Source: Bacteroidia bacterium (lineage in GTDB: Bacteria; Bacteroidota; Bacteroidia; Bacteroidales; GCA-2748055). From it: a DNA stretch of 27,336 nucleotides. The notes beneath the pieces were generated by a model. That model saw nothing but the letters and a program-made list of their open reading frames with translations. It ran no database searches and was not told where the DNA came from. The stretch lies in assembly GCA_030596245.1 (NCBI GenBank), contig JAUVKN010000009.1:1-27336 (forward strand). Reading direction: 5' to 3'. This document shows, piece by piece, positions 7,871-15,577 of the stretch. A program made the position numbers and the translations under genes. Position 1 is the first letter of the stretch, and every line of letters begins with the position of its first letter.

Positions 7871-9360
7871 TTTATCCGGAGAAATTTTTGTACCTCCAGT
7901 TTCAGATTCTTGAACCAGATAAAATAAGTCTCAATGTTCATAATGACCGAATCGTTGGCAGCTTTATAGGTGAGCCAGACGCTAACCGGGACAAGGATAA
8001 ATGTTGAAATCCACATACCTATCGATGGGGGGAGTATGTTTTCGCGTACAAATTTTTCGCCCGTCATTGCAATGATGTAATAGATCAGGAATAGCAGGAC
8101 ACTGACAATGACAGGCATACCGAGTCCTCCTTTCCTGATGATGGCCCCCAACGGAGCACCGATAAAAAAGAAGATCAAGCAGAGGAAGGAGAGGGTGAAT
8201 TTGCGTTGGATCTCGATCTGGTATCTTCTTAACCGTGCCACTTTCCATTCGGAAGTGCCCATGTTGGAAGTAGTGATCGATTTGTTGGAACGGGCAAAAT
8301 TGATTGCGTGGGTGATGGCCCGTCTTCGCTCCAGCTTACTCAACTCTGCATATGCAGAATCCACATTGACCTGTTGGATTCGAAATTTATCGGAGTCAAT
8401 TTTTTTCTTCAACGAATCCAGCCTAAAGGGGGGCTTGTCGATCAGCAACCCCTTCGGCTTTCCTGTCAGGCTGTTATCTATGGTGTTGTGGAATTTATCC
8501 CTGATCACTTCAATCTCTTCAGTGAGTGAATCGTCAAAATGATGCAACTGGGACAGGTTAAGCATGGAATAGGAATTCCGGAATAAATTCTCATCAGTTC
8601 GGTTGAGGCCAAATCCGGTCATTTCTAAGATCATCTCCTGTTGTTCAAATTGGTCCCTGCGAAGGGGAAAGCTTTTGATATGCTTGTTTTCCGTCTTCTG
8701 TTTTTGAAGTTCAAAATAGGACCGTCCATTATATAAGGTGAGCAGGAGGTGCTTTTCATCAGCTGACATTTTCATGTAGCCCGAATCGGCAACTGTCACC
8801 CTTACATTCCCTTGTTTTTTGGTATGGTCAAAAATCAGGATATCTTTTAACAGGCTGGTTCGGCTATCTTTATCCCCGATGCGGATTGAATATCCCTCCA
8901 GGCTATTGTCGAACACCCCTGGTTTGATGGTCATATCGGGCCTTTGTTGCTGGATATCATAAAGCAGTGACCGCATTTTCAGATTGGTCAATGGCATTAC
9001 ATTGTTGGAGAAAAAGAATGCTCCCACGGAGATTCCGGCTGAAATGATCATGACCGGGGCCATGATCCGGATAAGGGAAATCCCGGAGGATTTAAAAGCA
9101 AGTAATTCCAGGTTCTCAGCAAGGTTTCCAAAGGTCATCAGGCTGGCCAGTAATACTGCCAGGGGCATGGCCAGGGGAACCAGGCTTGCGCTGGTATAGA
9201 GGAGGAATTCGGCAATAATATCAAACTCCAAACCTTTCCCGATCAAATCGTCGATGTACTTCCAGAGGAACTGCATCAGAAGCACAAAAACGACGAAGAA
9301 GAATGTCAGGATAAGCGGACCAATAAATGACTTTATGACCAGAAGATGAAGCTTTTTCAC
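7867..9360 (-). CDS. LptF/LptG-family LPS-transport permease
   Basis: The 497-residue inner-membrane protein has the family plan: three N-terminal helices (about 11-33, 55-78, 98-118), a large periplasmic jellyroll-like region (about 120-385) and three C-terminal helices (about 389-465) with the conserved loop FFIGAPLGAIIRKGGLG. LptF and LptG form the channel partner of the LptB ATPase and extract lipopolysaccharide from the inner membrane. The periplasmic part (VNVDSAYAELSKLERRRA) is longer than in E. coli, as is usual in Bacteroidota. The start is a GTG (9358-9360) preceded at about five bases by AGGGAG, which supports it. It heads the operon with two glycosyltransferases. LptF and LptG cannot be told apart here. 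Confidence 0.9.
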   Translation of the reverse strand: MKKLHLLVIKSFIGPLILTFFFVVFVLLMQFLWKYIDDLIGKGLEFDIIAEFLLYTSASLVPLAMPLAVLLASLMTFGNLAENLELLAFKSSGISLIRIMAPVMIISAGISVGAFFFSNNVMPLTNLKMRSLLYDIQQQRPDMTIKPGVFDNSLEGYSIRIGDKDSRTSLLKDILIFDHTKKQGNVRVTVADSGYMKMSADEKHLLLTLYNGRSYFELQKQKTENKHIKSFPLRRDQFEQQEMILEMTGFGLNRTDENLFRNSYSMLNLSQLHHFDDSLTEEIEVIRDKFHNTIDNSLTGKPKGLLIDKPPFRLDSLKKKIDSDKFRIQQVNVDSAYAELSKLERRRAITHAINFARSNKSITTSNMGTSEWKVARLRRYQIEIQRKFTLSFLCLIFFFIGAPLGAIIRKGGLGMPVIVSVLLFLIYYIIAMTGEKFVRENILPPSIGMWISTFILVPVSVWLTYKAANDSVIMNIETYFIWFKNLKLEVQKFLRIK

Positions 9361-9396
9361 ACCACTCCCTATTCGTACCTACAAATTCAACGAAGA

Positions 9397-9404
9397 CAAA
9401 GTTA
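9397..9404 (-). promoter_or_regulatory. candidate -7 box upstream of the LptF/LptG-family gene
   Basis: The minus strand reads TAACTTTG, an exact TAnnTTTG match, in the 46-base gap between the second GH123-type gene and the permease. No good TTTG was found at the proper distance. If used, it would separate envelope-operon transcription from the PUL upstream. Confidence 0.3.
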
Positions 9405-9406
9405 AC

Positions 9407-11143
9407 TTATTTTGAATTAGTGACGATCTCTTTCAAAAGTTGCTGAGCGCCATCCACAAGCTGGCTCACCTCTTTAGATTCCCCTGAAGCCATGTTGAAT
9501 TCATCAACTTTTCTAAGTAATCTCTGATATTTAATAAAATCTGCAGGAATTCCTGATTCTTTCAGTTTCTTCTTAAGTATGATGATCTTTTCAAAATCCT
9601 CAATACCCTCCCTGAGCAATTCCAGTCTAACGCTTGGGTAAAACTCCATATCCGGTTCGTTAGAACTGCGGTAGGAGAGTGAAAAATCCCCGGAGGTAAA
9701 TCCTCCAATCCGCTGTTCCATTGGGTCGATGACGGTCCAGTAATCAAATGCCCAGCGCAAAAATCCTTGAACGTCCAGTTGCTGAGCATGCCAGCCTATC
9801 CAGATGTTTGTGGCGGGATCCGCATCTCCGGCAATAAAGTTATTGGGTCGGGGAGGACTACAACTTGTGTAGAAGGTAGTTCTACCGTTATGATCCTGTC
9901 GCTTTGGATTGCCTTCATATCCAACCATCAGGCTCAGATCGAACACATTTGCATCCACAAAATCTGTAGGGGTGTGAAATCCGGCGAGCCCGATCTTCCA
10001 GTCCGGATGGTTAGCTTTTATGAATTTAATGATCCAGGTGAGTTTTTCAGGCTCCACTTCATCCAGGTAGAGGATTGCTTTATTAAACCAACCCCTTTCA
10101 TCAAGATATGCCCTGAATTCCCCCAGGAAATGGTTCCACCTTTCTGCATACAGTTCAGTACCAATGGGGGCGCATAACTCCTTCATGGTTCCTGTGGATT
10201 CACACCAATAGGGAATTACATCACTGTTCCAGCCCACAGGTGACTGGCAGCTGATCTGTTTGCTGATCCCCCAGCTCATGAATGACTCCACATACCTTTC
10301 AAATACCTTAAAGTCATATACCCAGGAACTATCGGTTTGCATGATCCATTGCACCATTGAGGGTGATCCAAGTGCGCCCTCCTTGATATGGGCAGTGATT
10401 ACTTTTTGGCCCATATCTCCCAATAATCTGTATTTCTTTTGCAGCAAGCCAAAATGTTCATCTGACCAGTATGTTATCGGTTGACCGGGATGTGTCTCAT
10501 TGTATCTGTCAACCACTGCTGCAGGAAACTGCCAGAGATCCAGGTGAAAACTCCAGTGGTCAACAGGTGGCAGGCTGTATTCAACAACCTGAATGCTCAG
10601 CTGAAGTTCGAGCTCCACCTTTCCTGATGAACATACCTCAATGGTTCCGTTGTATTGTCCTGGTTTAGAGGTGGCAGGGATATCCATGGAGAGCCAATAG
10701 ACTGATGGACAGGAGGGATTAATAATGGGGTCCAAGGATGTGCTTAAGACATCACCCAATTCAAGATAGTGATCCGGATCACGGTCTGAATGTCCGCCAC
10801 AGGGTTTAGATTCCAGGTCAGCTCGTACATACTCCACAGAACTGAGGCGGGCAGATCCTGACAAAGCAGTGCCATCCGAAGCATTGAAATTTGAAATACG
10901 GAAGCTGATATTCTCCTCGGTTTTCCGTTCGGCCCATATGACGATGGCTTTTGAAATTCGCTCTCCTCTCCAGGCTACTTCAAATGACTCTTTCTTAATC
11001 TCTTCCTCATAGGAGCTGCATCTCTCATAAAAATGCGTTGTTCTGCCAAATGAACCATTGATAACCTGCGAATGGCCGTTTAATGGAATGCACAGAAGCA
11101 GGGTGAGTAACTTCTTTTCTATTGAAAATAGCGGAATCTTCAT
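9407..11143 (-). CDS. GH123-type (DUF4091) glycoside hydrolase, soluble secreted form
   Basis: The 578-residue protein has an N-terminal signal peptide (KLLTLLLCIPLNGHSQ, about 11-26), a beta-sandwich (about 45-190) and a TIM-barrel-like catalytic region (about 195-520) of the family once called DUF4091. The segment AILYLDEVEPE places adjacent aspartate 361 and glutamate 362 where GH123 enzymes carry their catalytic pair; family members studied are exo-beta-N-acetylgalactosaminidases using substrate-assisted hydrolysis. The C-terminal helical segment SVRLELLREGIEDFEKI is shared with the paralogue upstream. No lipobox or T9SS tail is seen, so the periplasm is most likely. It is joined to the paralogue by a TAATG stop/start overlap. 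Family assignment is firm; substrate is inferred. Confidence 0.82.
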   Translation of the reverse strand: MKIPLFSIEKKLLTLLLCIPLNGHSQVINGSFGRTTHFYERCSSYEEEIKKESFEVAWRGERISKAIVIWAERKTEENISFRISNFNASDGTALSGSARLSSVEYVRADLESKPCGGHSDRDPDHYLELGDVLSTSLDPIINPSCPSVYWLSMDIPATSKPGQYNGTIEVCSSGKVELELQLSIQVVEYSLPPVDHWSFHLDLWQFPAAVVDRYNETHPGQPITYWSDEHFGLLQKKYRLLGDMGQKVITAHIKEGALGSPSMVQWIMQTDSSWVYDFKVFERYVESFMSWGISKQISCQSPVGWNSDVIPYWCESTGTMKELCAPIGTELYAERWNHFLGEFRAYLDERGWFNKAILYLDEVEPEKLTWIIKFIKANHPDWKIGLAGFHTPTDFVDANVFDLSLMVGYEGNPKRQDHNGRTTFYTSCSPPRPNNFIAGDADPATNIWIGWHAQQLDVQGFLRWAFDYWTVIDPMEQRIGGFTSGDFSLSYRSSNEPDMEFYPSVRLELLREGIEDFEKIIILKKKLKESGIPADFIKYQRLLRKVDEFNMASGESKEVSQLVDGAQQLLKEIVTNSK

Positions 11144-12876
11144 TATTCTGATAGCTGCTCAAGCAGTCTTTTACCCTTGCTGACCAGTTCCGACGCCCGG
11201 TGGTGGTTGAGATTTTCCATATCAAATGTGGCCAGGTGGCTGTTCAGCAGCAAAAGCTTTTCATTTGATGCGTCGGAATCCACCACCTGGAGATGGTTTC
11301 TCAGTATCCTGATCTTTTCATAATCCTGAATACCCTCTCTAAGCCGTTCAAATCTGACTGAACTCACTCCTCCGGGGTAGACAATGTAAGTATCTCCGGC
11401 TGGAAACCTGAAGTACCTGGAATCTTTTAATGGATCAAGGGTCCATGAGTTGTAACTCCAACGGAGCATCCCATCGAATTGGCGATAGGCTGCATACCAG
11501 GGTAGGAAAGAAGCTTCAGCCGGATTTGAAAATGTATAAGTGTTTGGTTTTTCTTCCACACAACATACATAGAAGGTGGTTTTTAAACCGGAATTACTTC
11601 TGCGTAACAAATTTTCATCGGGTAATATGTGTTGAGATGCCACACTCAGGTCATACAGCTTGTCATCCAGCTCCGGATGATAATTCCCTGCAAAAGCAAT
11701 CTTCAGTCCCGGGGACTCCCTGTTGATCAGTTTAAGCACTTCTTTCAGGTCCTCCAGGGATCTTTCATCCATGGAAATGGTTGTGATATCAGCCCAGCTC
11801 TTCTCTTTCAAATGTTTATAGAAATCATTTAGAAAGGGACTCCAGATCTGATTATACTCCTTGCTTCCGGGCTTGCAGAATAGGGAGGTGTCCCGTCCTG
11901 AGAGCTCATCAAAATATGAATATTTATTGCTCCACGAAACCATGGAATAACAATTTATCTGATCCTTGATCCCACACTCCATTGCAAATTCCACCCATGA
12001 ATCGAAGACACTGTAGTCATAAGTCCAGCTACCATCACTTCTCCTGACCTTTGTTACCATCGATTGGAAAGGATCAAATGTCTGGCCATTCCATGGCAGG
12101 TCTGTAATGGTGGAGGTGATACATTTCTGACCAGCATCAGCAAGCATCTCCATGGTGGGTCTCATGTATTCAAAATGCTCCTTTGTCCATGGCTCAACCT
12201 CGAAATACCGGGCCTCAGCATAAGGATTTTGCCAGAAGTCAAGATGAAAACTCCATTGGTCAGGGCTGGGGAGCCCGGAAGATAGCACCTTAATTTCAAG
12301 CTCAAATTCGGTTCCCTTCCTTTGGCCTTGGCTCACAGTAAGGGTCCCCGCATAGTCACCAGGTGCAGCATTCCGTGGAATATTAATGGAAATCCATACC
12401 AGCTGAGGTCTGTTTCCCATCAACTCAAGTGAAGCGTTAAACGGATGTAGTACATCGGCTACCAGGGATGAATCATATTGCAGGATTCCCGTTTTTTCAC
12501 ACCCTTCTGCAAATTCATCCGTCATTACATACCGGATATTGTACAGATGTAGCTGGTCGGCGCCAATCATGTTGTGTTCATGATTTGTGAGATCCGATAC
12601 CGAAATATTCACATTCTGTATTTCTTCAGGTGACCAAACAAGCAACTGGATACTTATTCGTTCACCTCTCCAGGCGCTGCCCCTCCAGGTCTGGTTTTCG
12701 GTGTACAGAGGTATGTCAGGTCCCCTGGAAGTAGTATCAATGTTGATGAAAGAACCCTGAATGCCACCAGAGATCGTTGATTTTTCGACACATCCCAGTG
12801 GAAGCAGGGAAAGTCCCAGGATAAATATAAAAAGTGAGTTGCTTCTCATAAAACAAAGTGATTTTAAGGATTTCAT
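11143..12876 (-). CDS. GH123-type (DUF4091) glycoside hydrolase, lipoprotein form
   Basis: This paralogue of the next gene has 577 residues from the ATG at 12876. It has a lipoprotein signal (SLFIFILGLSLLPLGC), so it should be lipid-anchored, probably at the outer membrane. A beta-sandwich (about 45-200) precedes the GH123-type catalytic region, where ITTISMDERSLED contains the adjacent Asp-Glu pair (370-371). Shared blocks with the paralogue include AWRGERIS, WSFHLDFWQNP and VRFERLREGIQDYEKI. The start at 12876 was chosen because its ATG overlaps the stop of the 40-residue ORF upstream (ATGA); ATG codons at 12888 and 12849 are alternatives, the latter giving a shorter signal peptide. Likely activity is removal of a terminal N-acetylhexosamine, by family inference. 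Confidence 0.82.
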   Translation of the reverse strand: MKSLKSLCFMRSNSLFIFILGLSLLPLGCVEKSTISGGIQGSFINIDTTSRGPDIPLYTENQTWRGSAWRGERISIQLLVWSPEEIQNVNISVSDLTNHEHNMIGADQLHLYNIRYVMTDEFAEGCEKTGILQYDSSLVADVLHPFNASLELMGNRPQLVWISINIPRNAAPGDYAGTLTVSQGQRKGTEFELEIKVLSSGLPSPDQWSFHLDFWQNPYAEARYFEVEPWTKEHFEYMRPTMEMLADAGQKCITSTITDLPWNGQTFDPFQSMVTKVRRSDGSWTYDYSVFDSWVEFAMECGIKDQINCYSMVSWSNKYSYFDELSGRDTSLFCKPGSKEYNQIWSPFLNDFYKHLKEKSWADITTISMDERSLEDLKEVLKLINRESPGLKIAFAGNYHPELDDKLYDLSVASQHILPDENLLRRSNSGLKTTFYVCCVEEKPNTYTFSNPAEASFLPWYAAYRQFDGMLRWSYNSWTLDPLKDSRYFRFPAGDTYIVYPGGVSSVRFERLREGIQDYEKIRILRNHLQVVDSDASNEKLLLLNSHLATFDMENLNHHRASELVSKGKRLLEQLSE

Positions 12877-12995
12877 TGAAATAAGCATGTCTTATCACAA
12901 TCCCCATGGATGTAAACACTCTCCTGAGTTACGATCTGGCCATAGGTATTCAAGGATATGAACATGGATATGATAATAAATATGATCCGATTCAT
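12873..12995 (-). CDS. 40-residue secreted ORF coupled to the GH123-type gene
   Basis: ATG at 12993-12995 opens a 40-codon frame ending at TGA 12873-12875. The first 20 residues, MNRIIFIIISMFISLNTYGQ, are a convincing signal peptide, and the following 20 (IVTQESVYIHGDCDKTCLFQ) contain two cysteines. Its stop overlaps the ATG at 12876 of the GH123-type gene in an ATGA junction, typical of translational coupling. It may be a tiny secreted protein, or the surviving 5' end of a larger secreted enzyme whose body was deleted. The decayed fragment immediately upstream supports the second view. No family recognised. Confidence 0.45.
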   Translation of the reverse strand: MNRIIFIIISMFISLNTYGQIVTQESVYIHGDCDKTCLFQ

Positions 12996-13007
12996 CGGGA
13001 ATAATCC

Positions 13008-13196
13008 TTACAGGGGCTTGTAACTAAAATTTTCAAAAAGGGCCTTTCCTTCTCCATAAACAAAAATACCAGGCCTGAGCGAATTGAATTCTCCAAATGC
13101 ATTGGCGGTGAAATAGGATACATCGGCACCGGGCTACAAAATCCTCCAATCATCATCTTCCACTACATAATACATTCTTACATCCTGTTCTTTGCC
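13008..13196 (-). pseudogene. decayed C-terminal fragment resembling a GH43 accessory domain
   Basis: Between the GH53-like gene and the 40-residue ORF, a minus-strand frame reads protein-like sequence down to TAA at 13008-13010. The last part includes YFTANAFGEFNSLRPGIFVY and GEGKALFENFSYKPL, which resembles the end of the beta-sandwich domain closing many GH43 xylosidases/arabinofuranosidases (the FxSLRPxLY...GxGxVxFxNFxY pattern). The same frame continues upstream (VRMYYVVEDDDWRIL) but is broken by TAG at 13134-13136 and closed by TAA at 13197-13199. No signal peptide or catalytic domain remains. This is best read as a gene lost from the locus. The GH43 link rests on motif memory only. Confidence 0.55.
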
Positions 13197-13227
13197 TTAC
13201 ATCTTTTGTCTAATTCTTTTTCCTGGT

Positions 13228-15564
13228 CTATTTTGATATCACCATTACTTTCGAGTCATACCTGTTCAGCGTGGGAAAGAATATCCTAACCAGATATGCA
13301 CCTTCCCGGTAATTATGGAGATCAATGCTATGGTTATTCCCGGCAAAGCAGGTCAAATCTGTTACATACACCAGCTTACCTTGCATATCCATAACAGTGA
13401 GATTAACCCTGTCAGTAAACCTGAATGAGAGGTTGATCTGATTAATCAGAACAGGATTGGGGTAAATTTCAAACAGTGAACCATTTTTCCCGGCAACCGG
13501 ACAGGGGACTGAAACCGGACCGATCTCCTCGCAGCTTGACCAGACAAAGGCAAATGTCTCGCCAGTTGAGTTTAAAGGTATCTCGTATCCCCGGTCAACA
13601 CCCCAGTGTACTGCACAAGCCGAAGGCACAGATTCGCGCACTCCCCAAACGTTATCGTTCAGAAAGTAATATGCCCCAGAGGAACCGATACTAACCTCAG
13701 TATCATAGCTGTAGATCTGATACCCCTCATGGGTCATCCAGTTCAGTTGCCATGTTTTTCCCTGTTTGTCAGGGAATTCCCCGGTCACATAAACTCCGTT
13801 GGAAACATCCACACCATCCATGTACACTTTAAAGGTGACCGGGACTTCCGGTTTAGGGATAAAATTGGCCGTAAGTTGCATATCAGATTGGATCTGGAAC
13901 TGGAAGGGATTTTCCATACTGGCGGTATCACCTGTCCAGCCCGAAAAAAGCCAACCTTCCCCGGGAACTGCCACCAGCTCCACCGGGACGCCGGAACTGT
14001 AAACCGCCTCAACCAGTGAGACGGTTCCATTGCCTGTTACAGTCACGGAAAGGGTACACTGAGGGATGGGTTCACAGGTGGACCAACCATGGGCGAAAAT
14101 CTCACCGGTCGAAGAGGCAGGAATGGTAAAAATCCTATCGATTCCTGAACTATCAGTACATGCAATCGGCACATTCTCACGTCCTGCCAGAATGGTGTCA
14201 TTCAAAAAATAGTATGAACCGGATGTCCCGGGCTGAATATAGGCTGTATAATGAAAAGTATTGTTCCCTTCCTCCTGCATCCGGTTATGAACCCACTTCT
14301 CACCCTGGAAGTTCTCAAATTCACCTGCAATATATACACCTTTTGAGGTGTCAAAACCAGACATATGGACTTTGAAAGTCACAGGAACCTTTCCACTGAA
14401 TGCCATCATCCAGTTTACACCATCATGGAGATTGTATTCAAAATCCCAGAAGGCTTTATTTTCCCAGGATGAGCCCTTTCCCCATTGATCTGCATAGATA
14501 TAACAATCACTTGCAACCCATTCTCCGCCCCAGACAATAACGCCCGATCCGCCATGATCCAGAACCTCCTGTGTAATATCAATCAGGTATTGTTTCTGTG
14601 TTTCAGTGGTGGGAGGGTTTGGATATCCTGCAGGAATGTTATCCGTTCCAAGTATATCCACGTGTGTGTCATTCCCGCCATCTGTGAAAAGTTGGGCGGT
14701 TTCCATGACCAGGAATTCAATTCCATAGGTATCAATGATGGCAGCTACATAATCACCCAGGGTAGGATATCCACCATAATCATCATCGTTCCAGCCGTGG
14801 TAGAGAGAGATACTCATCATATCGAGATCTGGACCGTATGGCCAGTGTGTTGCCAGCCACCATTTTGTTGCTGCGGGCCCCAGCATGTGATAACATACCT
14901 TGATCAAGGTGTCATATTTGACAGCAATATCCCTGACAGCCTTTGATCCTGCATTGTGAATGGCCACACTTCTGGCCGGATCATAGGTGGGCAGCTCATC
15001 CTCCGGCACATTGGGCATCAGACGGTGCCATGAGCTCTCATTACCAATGGAAACGATTGCTGGAAAGAGTCCTTCGCTGCAATATTCATCCAGTACAGTG
15101 AAAGTGTGGTTATACACCGAATCGGTGATTTTATCCAGATCAAGTGCAATTTCCTGCCATGCTTTTGGAGCCACATAGATATTCTGGTGATCTTCATCTT
15201 CCAGCGCATAGGACCGGTAAGAAAAGGTCAATAGTGTTTTCAGACCGGCATCCACGGCCCTTTGCAAACCGATCCTCACATTTTCAGCTGAGTGATGGTC
15301 CACCTGCTGGCCTTCAGAATAGCTGCTCGAGAAGGGAGGCAATGCTACGGTCAACCTGACAATATTTGCCCCATGATTTGCCATGCTCTGAAAGGGATCT
15401 GTGGGTATTCCCTCCTCTTTGAATACAATCCCGCACCTCTTCTCCAGGTAATCAGTGAAATTCATGGTTGTTCCCACATAGCGGTCCTGGGAGAACACCA
15501 GTGAAGTAGTAGCCAAAATGTATATGAGGAAAACACTGATTTTCATAGTTTTGTCCGGTTTCAT
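13228..15564 (-). CDS. GH53-like endo-beta-1,4-galactanase with two starch-binding-like modules and T9SS tail
   Basis: The 778-residue secreted protein starts with a signal peptide ending at about residue 26. The GH53-like catalytic barrel (about 28-392) has NIVRLTV, the acid/base motif SIGNESS (E176), MMSISLYHGW and the nucleophile motif LVMETAQ (E288), and ends with ENKAFWDFEYN as in GH53. Then come a starch-binding-like sandwich (about 394-499), a bacterial repeat of the InlB type (about 503-570), a second copy of the sandwich (about 575-680) and a T9SS type A sorting domain (about 695-778, FEIYPNPV). GH53 enzymes cut internal beta-1,4-galactosyl bonds in type I arabinogalactan. AGGAGGG lies eight bases before the ATG at 15564. 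The canonical HYSDxWADPGKQ loop is not recognisable, so specificity may differ. Confidence 0.78.
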   Translation of the reverse strand: MKPDKTMKISVFLIYILATTSLVFSQDRYVGTTMNFTDYLEKRCGIVFKEEGIPTDPFQSMANHGANIVRLTVALPPFSSSYSEGQQVDHHSAENVRIGLQRAVDAGLKTLLTFSYRSYALEDEDHQNIYVAPKAWQEIALDLDKITDSVYNHTFTVLDEYCSEGLFPAIVSIGNESSWHRLMPNVPEDELPTYDPARSVAIHNAGSKAVRDIAVKYDTLIKVCYHMLGPAATKWWLATHWPYGPDLDMMSISLYHGWNDDDYGGYPTLGDYVAAIIDTYGIEFLVMETAQLFTDGGNDTHVDILGTDNIPAGYPNPPTTETQKQYLIDITQEVLDHGGSGVIVWGGEWVASDCYIYADQWGKGSSWENKAFWDFEYNLHDGVNWMMAFSGKVPVTFKVHMSGFDTSKGVYIAGEFENFQGEKWVHNRMQEEGNNTFHYTAYIQPGTSGSYYFLNDTILAGRENVPIACTDSSGIDRIFTIPASSTGEIFAHGWSTCEPIPQCTLSVTVTGNGTVSLVEAVYSSGVPVELVAVPGEGWLFSGWTGDTASMENPFQFQIQSDMQLTANFIPKPEVPVTFKVYMDGVDVSNGVYVTGEFPDKQGKTWQLNWMTHEGYQIYSYDTEVSIGSSGAYYFLNDNVWGVRESVPSACAVHWGVDRGYEIPLNSTGETFAFVWSSCEEIGPVSVPCPVAGKNGSLFEIYPNPVLINQINLSFRFTDRVNLTVMDMQGKLVYVTDLTCFAGNNHSIDLHNYREGAYLVRIFFPTLNRYDSKVMVISK

Positions 15565-15577
15565 TCTTTGTGCCCTC

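Noticed and set aside
9399..9408. Perfect 10-bp palindrome AAGTTAACTT
   Set aside because: Short, AT-rich, without loop or U-tract; not enough to call an operator or terminator.
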